Assembly: GCA_900642245.1 (NCBI GenBank)
Contig: CAAAJI010000014.1
Coordinates: 442,522 to 506,521, forward strand
Origin: Fragilaria radians
Taxonomy: Eukaryota; Bacillariophyta; Fragilariophyceae; Fragilariales; Fragilariaceae
Reading direction: 5' to 3'
Length of the DNA: 64,000 bases
Part shown: positions 10,831-21,425 of the stretch, in pieces
How positions within the stretch are numbered: the first letter of the stretch is position 1
How the letters are laid out: every line of letters begins with the position of its first letter
The notes under the pieces: model-generated
What the model was told of the DNA's origin: nothing
Database searches by the model: none
What the model saw: the letters and a program-made list of their open reading frames with translations, nothing else
Program-made: the position numbers and the translations under genes

Positions 10831-12520
10831 AATGTTGAAGAATATAACTAAGATTTAACATTTGACGCTGTATGAAGATTTTGAAGTGTGTGATGATTGT
10901 GATTTTGCAAATGCAAAGCAAAAGAGATTAAAAAAGCGTTTGATAGGAAGCATCAAGATTCCCGCAGAAAGGATTCATGGATATTCGTTTCTTAAATAAT
11001 GAAGTTTTGGAGGTGCCAAATGATGGGCACTCATCGTGGATGATTATTGGACTCTAGCGGGCGCTTCTTTCTCAAAATCATGGCTGATTTAAAGGTCGAG
11101 ATAATTCATGTATTGATAGACTTCAAGATTTATGGCTTTAAAGTTTAGCTGTTTGTTGTGACAAGGCTGCTGACAATTAATCAATGAATGATGATAATAG
11201 AGTGTAAACTTTGAAGTTAATTATGAATTTTCAGGACCAAGAACTTCTCAGAGGAACAGCAAGGTTGAGAGAAAGTTTCAAACTTTCTACGGTAGAGCTT
11301 GCTTAATACTAAATAGTGCTGGTTAATAGGATGAACTCAGGAAAAATATTTGGGCAGGATTCAACATGGCAAATACGTATCTCTCAAATATCATAGCCAC
11401 AAAATCAAAGAGAAAAGATGCATATGAGTGACTTTATGGATTTAATCCAAAACTTAATTCAAGGCCAAGAACGTTCGGAGAGATAGGAGTTGTCACAACA
11501 AAGGATGATATTCTGGGCAAGTCAAGAACATTAGAAACTGCCTGGAAGATTGCTGGTTATATTGCAAGAGATCCATTTTGGATGTTGATTCTTGAAACTC
11601 TCGGGATTGTTAATTCAAGAGATATTGTTTGGTTAGGGGTTAGGGGTTAGGGTGATAGATAAGGATCAAGAGAAAGTGTGTGTCAACGAAAACGTGTATC
11701 GAGAGTTGAAAAGGACAGATTAGTTCAATCCTCAAGCAAGAAATGCTGCTAAAGTATACAACTTGAATAATCTAATAATGCTCGTTTCTCTGCCAACATA
11801 ATTAAGGACCCAACTACGTTAGAGGAAGCGTGGAATTGTAGTGATGAGATTCAAATGAAGAAGTGTGCTCTTTGCGAGAATTCAGATAGAAAAATTATGT
11901 CCTATTTTAAGGAAATGATGAAAAACTACTCTTGTTTTCTAATCGTGAAAGATTGAAGTCTTGACTGACTAATTTTTCATTATGATAATATATTTTAGAA
12001 CAGTCTTTTATTTATTATCTTTTGACTATGCCAGCATTGACTTCTCGTTATTTAGAGCTAAACATTTTAATTATTAAAAGGTTCGTGAGACACATGTGAT
12101 TTATTATCACCTACATTTCAGAGACCTTGGATTAGTATCATCTAAAATTTGCGAACGGAAAAAATAACAAATATTATCATTGTCATTTGTTGTTTTTTAG
12201 ATGTGCTAACATATCTGATATTTTTATCATCTAGATTAGCATGTACTAGCAACACTGGGCGTCGCCAACTGTTGGTACAAAATAACATCTCTTGAATTAA
12301 TCTCTTTTATAGATTAATTCGGTGTGTTTAACTTAAATAGAAAAATTCCCAAAGAGAGAAGATGCATTGAATGCAAGTGGATTTTTAAAATTAAACAAAA
12401 TGGACTTTTACGCAAGATTAACAAAAATGCTGTTCCTTCTATTAACGATGTCCGTTCAAGATTTTACTTATTAAGAAACTTTTTTGGAGTATGAAAGCAT
12501 CAATTATCAATATTGAAACG
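10831..12520 (+). mobile_element. Decayed Ty1/copia retrotransposon (pol remnant)
   Basis: Plus-strand fragments of a copia polyprotein appear in the expected order, broken by stops and frameshifts. At 10868-10936: LYEDFEVCDDCDFANAKQKR, the pre-integrase end. Near 11003-11050: SFGGAK, a stop, then WALIVDDYW of the integrase core. At 11234-11310: GPRTSQRNSKVERKFQTFYG, the end of the catalytic core. At 11335-11650: WAGFNMANTYLSNIIATKSK, a stop, then LYGFNPKLN, RTFGEIGVVTTKDDILGK and SRDIVWLG of the integrase C-terminus. Near 11810-11880: DPTTLEEAWNCSDEIQMKKC, and at 12345-12470: KIPKERRCIECKWIFKIKQN and PSINDV of the reverse transcriptase. The motif order identifies copia (integrase before RT). 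No LTRs were identified. The element cannot encode a functional polyprotein. It may extend on both sides beyond these limits. Confidence 0.85.
11631..11653 (+). repeat. Interstitial telomere-like tract (TTAGGGG-type)
   Basis: The sequence GGTTAGGGGTTAGGGGTTAG continues to GGG, giving about three head-to-tail units of TTAGGG(G). It sits exactly after the VWLG codons of the copia integrase remnant, where the polyprotein should continue. It may be a chance expansion of TGG-TTA-GGG or a repaired break. Confidence 0.75.
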
Positions 12521-14070
12521 GTACTTACATGCACGTTTGACTTGATGTAGATGATGGGCCTAATAAAGTGTAATTCTAAGAGAAACAAGTTTTTTAAAAG
12601 TATTTGAAGGATTTCAATGACATTGTCGGTGCAATTTTCATGGGCGGAAATTCATCAACTGGCGTTAGAACTTCGTTGGAAAATTCATTCAGGATGACTT
12701 TTAAAATATCGAGTTCTCACTTTTGAGAAGCTTGCAAAGTGGATTATTATTCATCATTGAAATCGACTAACAAAATATTCTTTATCATCATCCAAATGGA
12801 CAGTTTAAGTGTTAATGTCCGTGGCTGTCCGTGAATACATGCTTAGAATATGGAATATCAATATTCTCTATGTCTACTTGTAATTGTAGTGAGATCCTTT
12901 TCTGATACCTTAGTAAAGTATTTGCAGAATTATTATTGCTGAGAATTTTCCTATTTTAAATTTAAGAAGTTTTGAGATAAATGAGGGTCAATTAATCAAA
13001 TGACTTCATATTGATCATACGTAAGTCTCCAAAGCCAACTAGCATGACAGTAGCATAGACAGATCTTTGCAATAAAAGAAGACAACTGTAGTACGAAGGA
13101 ATCAATGACTACTTCAAATCATGAATTTGCCTGGCATACCAATTTGAAAGATGATAGCCAACAATCATCAATGTTGAATCTAAGCTTCTGTTTTTGAACT
13201 AAAGAAGGGGATATTCATGGTGAATCCTATTGGCGTGGATGAGGAAAAGAATAAGTGACTTTCTTGAGGTGTCTTTGATCCAAAGGGCTAACTTTTTCAT
13301 GTGACATTGTTTAATTCACGGATGGGTTGTGGCTTAAAAGGTAGCCAAGAAAATGATTGCTATTGGATTATGCATGTTTCTCTTGGAAATATTGCTTCAC
13401 CGTAGATGTCATGTCATTATGTATTTGTGAAAGTGCATATAACAGGTTTTGTCTAAATATATGACAAGTTATATGACCCTGAAATTTTACCCAAGGGTGC
13501 ATATACAGTTTTTTGTTTAATAATTGACTTGTGAATGCACAATACGGCTTACACGAATGGAATCACTGAGTTGCCCAGCTGTAGGTTAATCTAACAATTC
13601 CTGGTATACTCAAGATTCTGAAAGCTTTTCGAGATGCGCCTCAAATGCCTCTTTTGTAGTGGCTGACCATGGATCCAGACAGCATGTTTTGAAAGAATCC
13701 GCAATCCAACCCGATTCCTTCTGTTTTAGGTGTTCTACTCATATTTGCTTTCACTATTTCTTTCAAGGCATTCAATTGACGATTTGATCCATAATTGTTT
13801 GAAGTCAACAAAGATGAATTTGTCAAAAGTACAAAATCCATAAACATGCAGTGAACTTTTCATTTTAGTTATTGTATATACGTGATGGCATTTGTTTCAA
13901 AACAGCTATTGTGAATTTAAACTATGAGCACTTTCTGAATTTCATCAGCTCGTTTCATGTGAAGGTTGGTCAAAAAATTACATCAAGAAATAGGACACGA
14001 GGGAAAAAAAAACAGCACTATGCACGATATTCTTGATGATATGGGTAATTGGGAATGGAAAATATTGCCC
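12521..14070. other. Intergenic, probable retroelement debris then unassigned sequence
   Basis: Immediately 3' of the copia remnant some frames are still open for 20-40 codons but carry no motif I can assign. A minus-strand frame of 68 codons at 13641-13847 is not recognised. No LTR or polypurine tract was pinned down. Confidence 0.4.
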
Positions 14071-14403
14071 TTATCGCTCTCGCTCTCGTTCAATTCGTGC
14101 CCACGTGGCTCTGTCAGCCTCTGCAAATTTATTTTGAATTTGTTGCACACAGTCTCTTCCTGTGACTAACATTCTTGCAATGATCAGTGGATCAGTCTCA
14201 TCCTTCGAAGCCTCGAATTCTTTCCTAGCTTCTGATTTCAATCGATGATTCCAATGGAGTCCCGTGGAGTCATCGACCCAATGAAAGGCTTTCGCTGTTC
14301 GCAATATTTCTCTGTACAAGCTTAGGGCTTCTTTTCGGGTATTGCTCGCTGAAAAGTGTTTAAGAGATTGCTTGGCTGTAGGGATCCACAAATTTGGGGG
14401 CAT
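14071..14403 (-). CDS. LYR-motif (Complex1_LYR-like) small mitochondrial-type protein
   Basis: Protein of 110 residues. Near residue 29 it has the family signature ALSLYREILRTAKAF, followed by a helix with a conserved Arg-x-Glu/Lys-rich pattern (HRLKSEARKEFEASKD), then DPLIIARMLVTGRDCVQQIQ and a very charged tail of alternating Glu-Arg. LYR proteins are three-helix adaptors of the mitochondrial matrix that bind acyl carrier protein and help assemble respiratory complexes or Fe-S proteins. The N-terminal 20 residues are basic and Ser-containing, compatible with mitochondrial import. Which LYR subfamily it belongs to is not clear. It is divergent from the sulfotransferase-like gene starting at 14648, with only 244 bases between. 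Confidence 0.7.
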   Translation of the reverse strand: MPPNLWIPTAKQSLKHFSASNTRKEALSLYREILRTAKAFHWVDDSTGLHWNHRLKSEARKEFEASKDETDPLIIARMLVTGRDCVQQIQNKFAEADRATWARIERERER

Positions 14404-14647
14404 CGAGATAGCGTTCTGGTAAAGTTTTTCCTCCTTTACGAGATAACGACTCGTTGTTGTGTATTAAAATGTAACTTTTCTTGACATGCAGTACGATTCG
14501 TGCAGTACCGTATCATATCGCAAAATTCTCGATTGATTTCTTGGTCTCGTGCACAAATTGTAATCGCAAATTCTCAACCAAACAGACAGATTATGTCATA
14601 TATGAAATAAGAATGGACTTGGTTACCCTCAATGTGACTGCGGTAAA

Positions 14648-15970
14648 ATGAGAATAGGAATCACATTTTCTTTTTTCTTCATATTTTATATCTGTGTTTT
14701 TATTTACCTCAACTGGCTTCAGATTCTCGAGGTGCCGTCAAGTCACATGAACCAACATGAACCCAAGGTTTATCTATCATCTAAACCTATGCTGATTTAT
14801 CATCCAGGGCCCCCAAAGATGGGAACTACATCACTTCAATGTGCGCTAGCAGAATTACGAAACTCATTATTAACTGATGGCTACTTTTATGCAGGTAAAT
14901 TTCCAAAGAAATTCTGTCTCGGAATGGCAAATCCTGAAATCAAGGACCTCGATTGCCTTTTTAATATTACGTGTCAGTCAATATCACAGAGCTTATGCAA
15001 AAAATCAGGTTGTGCAATTGATTCGCTGACTTCTCTAAGGACTAAAGTTGATGCTTTGTATCGAGAAGGAATAAATATAATTATAAGTGATGAGACTCAT
15101 TCGATATTTCATGAGAAAATCTCCCACTCTGGTATTCCTCAATTGCTATTTCTTGACATTTTTTCCAATTGGACGAAACACCTCGTTGTCGGTTATCGTT
15201 GGTATTGGCAATTTTGGTTGTCTTCTCGCGGTGAGTTAAATGGAGTATTTAAAGCTGATCGTAAACGGCCTTTAGGTTGGAAAGACCGGCGACTACATTC
15301 CCTGCTGACTTTGCTTCAAGAAGAGACTTCAACATCTAGTCTCCTTTCGCCACACACCAGCAGTACTTTAAAGTCATACGGTAAATATTTCGATCAGATT
15401 TCAATTCTAAGCATTCATGACAACGATGATATTATTCAATCTTTTTTATGCCAAATACTTCAGGCATCTTACACATGTGAAAACTATCAACCTCTATCTG
15501 AGCATTTCAACCCGTCAAATGACGTCATGATACTGACAGATATAGATCGACTGGTTATGGAATCACAGCATTGGATTAATACAACCAAAAACTCCCGTAC
15601 AAACGTTGTTCATACTCTCTTTCAAATGTACATAACGCAAAGAGATTTGGGTCATTTCTTTCAGCAGAATCAAAACGATAATGATTTTTTGGAATGTGCC
15701 ACTCGTACCATGAAGCAACGCCTTCTGGACAAATCGTTAGATGAAGAAAAAAGAATATTTCCCCAAATTTCCAACCGAGAGCACATCCAAAAGTTTTGGG
15801 CAACAAGATTCTGTTCCTTGAATATATCGCTTATTCTTGCTACTGAGGAATGGCGTAATAGAATGCTAAGTTTATTCTCGTACTCTTCTGAAATAAATTC
15901 TTCATTGCGTAGGAGGACACTTTTCAAATACCTCTATCTCTCCATACAGACTACATTACTATACAGTTAG
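14648..15970 (+). CDS. Type II membrane sulfotransferase-like protein
   Basis: Protein of 440 residues. A hydrophobic anchor at about 5-27 follows a two-residue basic start, giving a Golgi-type (type II) topology. At 51-64 HPGPPKMGTTSLQ matches the 5'-phosphosulfate loop of PAPS-dependent sulfotransferases, with Lys57 as the expected phosphosulfate-binding residue. VVGYRWYWQFWLSSRGE at about 180-196 matches the 3'-phosphate-binding Arg...Ser motif (Arg184, Ser192). Length and layout fit a large diatom family of such proteins. Acceptor is unknown, likely a glycan or a secreted protein. A second, distinct sulfotransferase lies at 61308-62573. Confidence 0.75.
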   Translation: MRIGITFSFFFIFYICVFIYLNWLQILEVPSSHMNQHEPKVYLSSKPMLIYHPGPPKMGTTSLQCALAELRNSLLTDGYFYAGKFPKKFCLGMANPEIKDLDCLFNITCQSISQSLCKKSGCAIDSLTSLRTKVDALYREGINIIISDETHSIFHEKISHSGIPQLLFLDIFSNWTKHLVVGYRWYWQFWLSSRGELNGVFKADRKRPLGWKDRRLHSLLTLLQEETSTSSLLSPHTSSTLKSYGKYFDQISILSIHDNDDIIQSFLCQILQASYTCENYQPLSEHFNPSNDVMILTDIDRLVMESQHWINTTKNSRTNVVHTLFQMYITQRDLGHFFQQNQNDNDFLECATRTMKQRLLDKSLDEEKRIFPQISNREHIQKFWATRFCSLNISLILATEEWRNRMLSLFSYSSEINSSLRRRTLFKYLYLSIQTTLLYS

Positions 15971-16152
15971 TCTGAACTTTCTATGGTATCCGCATGGCAA
16001 CGCATGTTGACTGGATAAAGCTTGCCACTGATTCTTCTTTTCCGTGGTTTCACTTAGTTCGTTTTTGTATAAACTTGATTCAGGTAATTAATTATACCTT
16101 AGGATGAAATAAATAGAGTGAAAATATCATTTTCGCAATTTTTTGTTTGCAA

Positions 16153-18594
16153 TTATAGCTTCTTCCTTATATTTTGTTTCCTTGATTTGGAAAGAAACAC
16201 CTTCTTCTCGGGAGTTGAAAGAATCACAACATCTTCCGCCGAGAAATCGAACGATCCGTACTCGTCATTCTTAGTCCCTGATAATTTTCCGTTGCTTTGT
16301 GATGAGTTACTGACTTGGATAGGTGCACTTTTCCGACGACGAGAATTGGATCGAAACAATTCCCTAGATGGTGACTGGTCGGAATCCTCGACAATGTCAT
16401 TCTTCAAACTTGTCCCTTTCAAGTCCTTGCTTTTCGATTTCGAAAGACCAATCTCCTTTTTCTTATCAACGCGAATTGACCTAGATGTCTGCTTACTCAA
16501 TTTACCATTCGTGGCTTTCTTCTTGGTGTTTGACTTGGAGTCTTCAAATTCGCTTTCAGCTTGAGAGCTTGAGCTTGAGTAACGTTCTTCAAATTCGATT
16601 TCTTCTTCATCTTTTGTAGTTGTTTTACGAATATGCCTAACACGAGCCTTTACACCTTGTGAATTAGTCGGTGTTGGAAGATTAGTATTCTTTCGAGAGA
16701 TACGCTTCTTCTGATGTCTTGTCGCTTCCTTCAACGATGAATTTTGGGATGATGCTTCGTCGGTTTCATTTTGATTCTCGTCGTCATCATCCTCGCCATC
16801 ATCAGAAAGAACGTAGGAGATTTTTTCCACAGTACTTCTTTGCGAACGTCTATGTTGATCTGGGGGAGTGACAGTATCATCATCATGCTCCCTGAGAAAG
16901 TCTTCTTCCAACCGTTTCTTCCTAATTGTTGAAACCTTTCGAATCTTAATGGGAATATTTCCAGGAAGGTTGTCATTTTTTCTCTTTCTAGTCTGGTCCT
17001 CGGTGTCATCGCCCGAATCTGTAAAACTGATAACTTGAGCAGAATCCTTGTTCTCATTTGTCTTTGAATGCTCTCTCTTCAATTTGGCTTTCGACTTTAC
17101 TACGCCCTTTTCAACCCTCTTGCTTGCTTTTCCGTTCTTCATCATCGCACTTGGACCTTTAACTTGACCTAGTTTATCCTTGGTATCAGAGTTCTGGGTT
17201 GGATTGTTGGTTTCTTCTCCGTCGTCTTTTGCTTGCAAACAGGTTGCTTTCGCTCTCTCCGATAATTTGGTAATTTTTTTCCTTTGAGTCGACAATTTTA
17301 TCTCTGAATCTTGATTTAAGTTCTTGTTCTTTTTCGGAGGACTTGGGTCCTCATCGACGCTTGTTGAATTTTCGTCGTCATCGTCGCTGTTTTCATCGTC
17401 CTCGTCCTCTTCATCATCATCAAGAGCATAAGACAATTTATTTTTCGGAGTTTTTCTCGAACTTCGTCTTTGAACTGATGCATTTTTCGTCGTTAGACTT
17501 TTGGAATTTATGTCATGATATGAATCGCTGTCGTCACTTTCTTCATCTACGGAATGGGTATTCTCAGGTGAGACACTTTGGGTTACACGTGAAATATTAA
17601 GGACTGGAGAACGACTTGTACTGGAAACTGCTCGCTTTGATTTATTTGTTTTCTTGCCGCCATCAATAGTTCGCTCTGATCCCCCGTAATGCCTAATGTC
17701 ACCATTCACATATAAATGTTCCTCATGCTTCATCGCATTATCGTTCGCATTAGCACCTGGAGGTATTGTGAAGGTAGCCTTCCCAAAAAGAATAACCGAC
17801 GATACGGCATCTTTGCATACAACTTCTCCTCGTTTCGGTTTAAAGGATAAGAACAAAAGACTTGAAGATGATTCCTTTACCTTATACCCTTGAAAAATTA
17901 AACTCCCACCATTTGGATGAGGAATGACCAGAGTCGGTGTATCTGTTGCAAGGCCCTCAATGCGTCCCAGGATTGTGCTCTTTGATGTTTTTGGTGAATC
18001 CTTTCGTGAATTTACATCATCCCCAATACTATCAACATTTAAATTTTGAATTTCCTGATCAACCAACTTCGATTCACCATCTAGAAAGGACATGTCATTT
18101 CCACAAGTGTCTTCCGTTGTTATTGTATCTTTCGACGCTTGAGGCAAAAGCGATAGAATTCCAGGAAGGATAATAATGTAACGCCCTCTTTGTTTGTTCG
18201 GGTTAGGAACTACGGAAGCATTACGAGATAACGAAATATCGGAACCTGAACACGCAAGGAGAGAAGGTCCTGGAGACAACCCGTTTTCTTTTGATAGTTC
18301 AAATGGGTCATCATATCCTTTTACATTTTTTTCCGGAATCGTACCTGACGCCGAGTATATCGGCCACCCCTCGTCTTTTCCGACAAAGTAATCGCTTTCA
18401 CTGTCCTTCACTTTTTGGTTTTCCAAATCGTCGTTAAGAACATCTTTCTTCTCATCATCTTCCTCTTCGTAATCATCATCTTCTTCCTCATCCTCCTCCT
18501 CTTCCTTCTCCTCTTCCTTCTCTTCTACTTCTTCTTCTTCGTCTTCTTCCTCCTCCTCGTCTTCCCAAACTTTCGTATTACGCTTTTTCGGCAT
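16153..18594 (-). CDS. Large charged chromatin-type protein, possibly BIN4-like
   Basis: Protein of 813 residues from the ATG at 18594; the frame extends 26 codons upstream but only to a TTG, and MPKKRNTKVWEDE is a natural nuclear start. Residues 11-47 are almost pure Glu/Asp. A globular stretch at about 137-280 contains RGRYIIILPGILSLL, then ILGRIEGLATDTPTLVIP, GGSLIFQGYKV, and VVCKDAVSSVILFGKATF. This order resembles the core of plant BIN4/MID, a DNA-binding partner of topoisomerase VI needed for endoreduplication, but similarity is remote. The remainder (280-813) alternates Lys/Arg/Ser-rich and Asp/Glu-rich blocks with short repeated RRSSRKTPKNKLSYALDDDEE-like and RRSQRSTVEKISYVLSDDGE segments. 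Nuclear localisation is very likely; the BIN4 link is a hypothesis. Confidence 0.7.
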   Translation of the reverse strand: MPKKRNTKVWEDEEEEEDEEEEVEEKEEEKEEEEDEEEDDDYEEEDDEKKDVLNDDLENQKVKDSESDYFVGKDEGWPIYSASGTIPEKNVKGYDDPFELSKENGLSPGPSLLACSGSDISLSRNASVVPNPNKQRGRYIIILPGILSLLPQASKDTITTEDTCGNDMSFLDGESKLVDQEIQNLNVDSIGDDVNSRKDSPKTSKSTILGRIEGLATDTPTLVIPHPNGGSLIFQGYKVKESSSSLLFLSFKPKRGEVVCKDAVSSVILFGKATFTIPPGANANDNAMKHEEHLYVNGDIRHYGGSERTIDGGKKTNKSKRAVSSTSRSPVLNISRVTQSVSPENTHSVDEESDDSDSYHDINSKSLTTKNASVQRRSSRKTPKNKLSYALDDDEEDEDDENSDDDDENSTSVDEDPSPPKKNKNLNQDSEIKLSTQRKKITKLSERAKATCLQAKDDGEETNNPTQNSDTKDKLGQVKGPSAMMKNGKASKRVEKGVVKSKAKLKREHSKTNENKDSAQVISFTDSGDDTEDQTRKRKNDNLPGNIPIKIRKVSTIRKKRLEEDFLREHDDDTVTPPDQHRRSQRSTVEKISYVLSDDGEDDDDENQNETDEASSQNSSLKEATRHQKKRISRKNTNLPTPTNSQGVKARVRHIRKTTTKDEEEIEFEERYSSSSSQAESEFEDSKSNTKKKATNGKLSKQTSRSIRVDKKKEIGLSKSKSKDLKGTSLKNDIVEDSDQSPSRELFRSNSRRRKSAPIQVSNSSQSNGKLSGTKNDEYGSFDFSAEDVVILSTPEKKVFLSKSRKQNIRKKL

Positions 18595-19421
18595 GTCAGA
18601 TCTTTGTGTGGTATTGGTGATGAGTACCGAGTAGAATTCCTGACATTTCAACTCAGTTGAATTTCGCGCCAATTTGAATTACATCCACGGTGGCAGGTTT
18701 TTACGTCGAAATGTTGACAAAATATACATTAATACTTCCTTACATAGGTTAAACTTGCTACAAATTCTATTCAGCTAGTCGTTTCTCAGTCATTAGCTGT
18801 GATGTTTTCCACACTTGTGGTCATGCTATGGTGCATCATAAATGTTTAGGTACTTTATTCCCAAGTGATATACTTATCCAGGAAATCTAGGGTAGACGTT
18901 TAAATTGAGAAATTATGCTATGTAAGAACTTTCAAGAATACATGTCCCTAAGCTTTTGGTTACTGAAAGTTTTGGTGAAAAAATGGTAACTATTCCTCGT
19001 GCACCAGGCACATGGAAAAAATAAGGTTCAAATGGGAATTTTGACAATAGAATGTAAGTGACAAAAACACAAAGGGAAAGATTGATATGGCAAGTTTCAT
19101 GCATCATCATCTTATTTGTAGCGGGATTAAGCAAACAGTTAGCTAAACAAAACTGTATACTCATGGCTTCAAATTCTAGCTTATTGCTAAGCAATTGCAT
19201 ACTATATTGTTTGAATCGAGTATGATATCAAGAACAGCAGAATAAATGCTCAATGCTGAAAGCTATGGAACAAGCCACAAAAATCTGATGCATATTTTCT
19301 TTCTCAATTCCATTGGGGATTCCCGACAGGGAACGGCAAACACAAATATTGGTAGTGCCACAGAATTAAGTACGAAATCTCAAAACCGAGTGGAGTACTG
19401 TCCCCATTTTTAGTTCTATAA
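18595..19421. other. Intergenic between divergent genes
   Basis: Shared upstream region of the charged nuclear protein (minus) and the GT17 gene (plus). A 95-codon minus frame at 18913-19200 has no recognisable similarity and is not called. Confidence 0.5.
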
Positions 19422-20852
19422 ATGCAACATAGAATGAGAAAACCAAAAATTGTACTTTTTGTTGTTGGGGTGGTTTTTACTTACTTGTTTTATACCAGCA
19501 TACGACTTGGTGGCGCGACTTCATTCTTACTTATTTCACATGACGATGGAAGAATAAATGATGCGACTACATATGGTCACTTGAACATCCCGAAATACGA
19601 GATTAATGATCTCTATAGAAATGAGCACAAGAAAGTAGACAACGATGATGGGAATCAACGATGTGCGAGGTATGCGCTTAAGTTATTCAACAGTACAAAA
19701 CCACGTAGGATATTTTTTGGTGCGACAATCGCCGACGAGAATTGGGATGTCTTCCTTATTCATGCGATAGAAGCCTACGATATTTACCATGTGGTTGCTT
19801 TGGTCGAATCGAATACCACTTTTATGAATACACCTCGCGATCTTCGATTCTATAATAAGAACTCGGATGCATACAATTTACTTCTTTCGTCCGAACTCTT
19901 CGGACCAAATACTCAGATGTTTTTAGATCCTTGGTTGGTAGACTTTCCCGACTTTACTGGGTTGACTCGAGAATCAGAGCAGCGAAATGAAATCATAAAG
20001 CGTTGGAAAGAACAGGGCATGACACCTGATGATTTAGGGATTTTAAGCGACATTGATGAAGTGTTCTCGAGAGATTTCCTGCGAGCCGTACAGACATGTG
20101 ACTTTCCCGAATTACGACCCAACCAAAGTTGTCAACGTCCAAAGATTATCCCATCTTCCATTTTCTTTGAAGCAACTCCTTTATGTATTAAGAAGGAACC
20201 ATGGTATCACCCTGATGTTATTTCAGGACAATGTATTGAAGGTATTGGAGATCCCTCAGAACGCATGGTTCCGTTACGAGACCACCGTCGAAGGTATGGA
20301 GAGCGCCATCAATCATACGGCAAAAGAGATCCTAATATGTATCCAAGATCAGTGCGAAAGCAAGGCAGATATCCACTTTTCAATGGACCTGATTTTCGAA
20401 CTGTCAAGGCTGATAGGGGGTTGCGTTATAATCTAGTCAAGAAGTCTATTAACGGTGCAGAAGCAGTTCTTGGCGCTGCATACCATTTACACAATTGGTT
20501 TACAGATCTCAAGGTTCTTCGACACAAATACATGACGTACGGACATCCCGATGCATCTGTAATGGAAAAAACATTGTCCCAAGTTTCTACTGATTTATAC
20601 TTACTAGTTCGATGCATAAGAGAACTCGGCAATGATGACAAAGTGAAGGATGATTGGGCAAAGTACTACGAACAAGGAAAACGAATGCAAGGTAATCGAC
20701 CAATATTCTTTTTGAATACGACCTATATATCCCAGCGTCATGAATTAGTAAATGATATGATTCGCAAAGATGAAGCAGAATTTGGAACAAATTATGATAA
20801 AGATGGTCAATGGGTTGACGTTAAACTTTTTCCCTTGAAGAATGAAAAGTAA
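19422..20852 (+). CDS. GT17-family glycosyltransferase (N-acetylglucosaminyltransferase III-like)
   Basis: Protein of 476 residues with a short cytoplasmic basic end and a signal anchor at about 10-28, typical of Golgi enzymes. RRIFFGATIADENWDVFLIH (95-114), VALVESNTTF (125-134) and GILSDIDEVFSRDFLRAV (206-223) follow the GT17 pattern; the Asp210-x-Asp212-Glu cluster is the expected metal/nucleotide-sugar site. GT17 includes MGAT3, which adds bisecting GlcNAc to N-glycans using UDP-GlcNAc; diatom members are numerous and their acceptors are largely untested. No intron seen. Family assignment is firm, exact activity is inferred. Confidence 0.8.
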   Translation: MQHRMRKPKIVLFVVGVVFTYLFYTSIRLGGATSFLLISHDDGRINDATTYGHLNIPKYEINDLYRNEHKKVDNDDGNQRCARYALKLFNSTKPRRIFFGATIADENWDVFLIHAIEAYDIYHVVALVESNTTFMNTPRDLRFYNKNSDAYNLLLSSELFGPNTQMFLDPWLVDFPDFTGLTRESEQRNEIIKRWKEQGMTPDDLGILSDIDEVFSRDFLRAVQTCDFPELRPNQSCQRPKIIPSSIFFEATPLCIKKEPWYHPDVISGQCIEGIGDPSERMVPLRDHRRRYGERHQSYGKRDPNMYPRSVRKQGRYPLFNGPDFRTVKADRGLRYNLVKKSINGAEAVLGAAYHLHNWFTDLKVLRHKYMTYGHPDASVMEKTLSQVSTDLYLLVRCIRELGNDDKVKDDWAKYYEQGKRMQGNRPIFFLNTTYISQRHELVNDMIRKDEAEFGTNYDKDGQWVDVKLFPLKNEK

Positions 20853-21425
20853 TCTGACGCTAAAAAATCCTCCTTAAATTTCCAAAAGAACTCGCATCAT
20901 CATTGTTGTCATTTATACATATACCAGCAAATTATCATTTCTTTCTCATCGTTTAGGGTCCAATATCGTGCTATGTCGATAAAATGATAGAATACGACAT
21001 TCCTCTTTGTTTCAATTTTTTTTTCTTCCTCTGCGGCCCGAGGGTTATCAGTATCGAGATTAGTTTACTACTTCTGAGATCATGAATGTTTCGGGACTGC
21101 AAGCTATTCTAAGCCATCTAGAGAGGGAGTTGAGGTAATTCAATTGAAAAGTCCTATATTTCTTATTTGGTCATGAAAATCGCATGTGCTAAGTAACTAA
21201 GGCCTTGATTCTTCAAGAGAACAAATACTTCTTTCCTAAGGAGGAATCTTCTGAGACAAAAAGGCAACTGTGAAAATACTGAAAGAATGCGATCTTAACA
21301 GGATCCATGGGAATTTATTCTATAGGACACATCATGCAAATCCTTCACTCAACATAGGAGCTTGGAAGTACCAAATAGGAATCGCAATGCATTTGGAGAT
21401 ATCGCAGAAGAGAATCATTTACCTT
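20853..21425. other. Intergenic, nothing recognised
   Basis: Between the convergent GT17 and acidic Ser-rich genes; expected to hold both 3' UTRs. Confidence 0.5.

Noticed and set aside
18595..18672. Upstream 26-codon extension of the charged nuclear protein
   Set aside because: It begins with TTG; the ATG at 18594 is followed by a natural MPKKR start.
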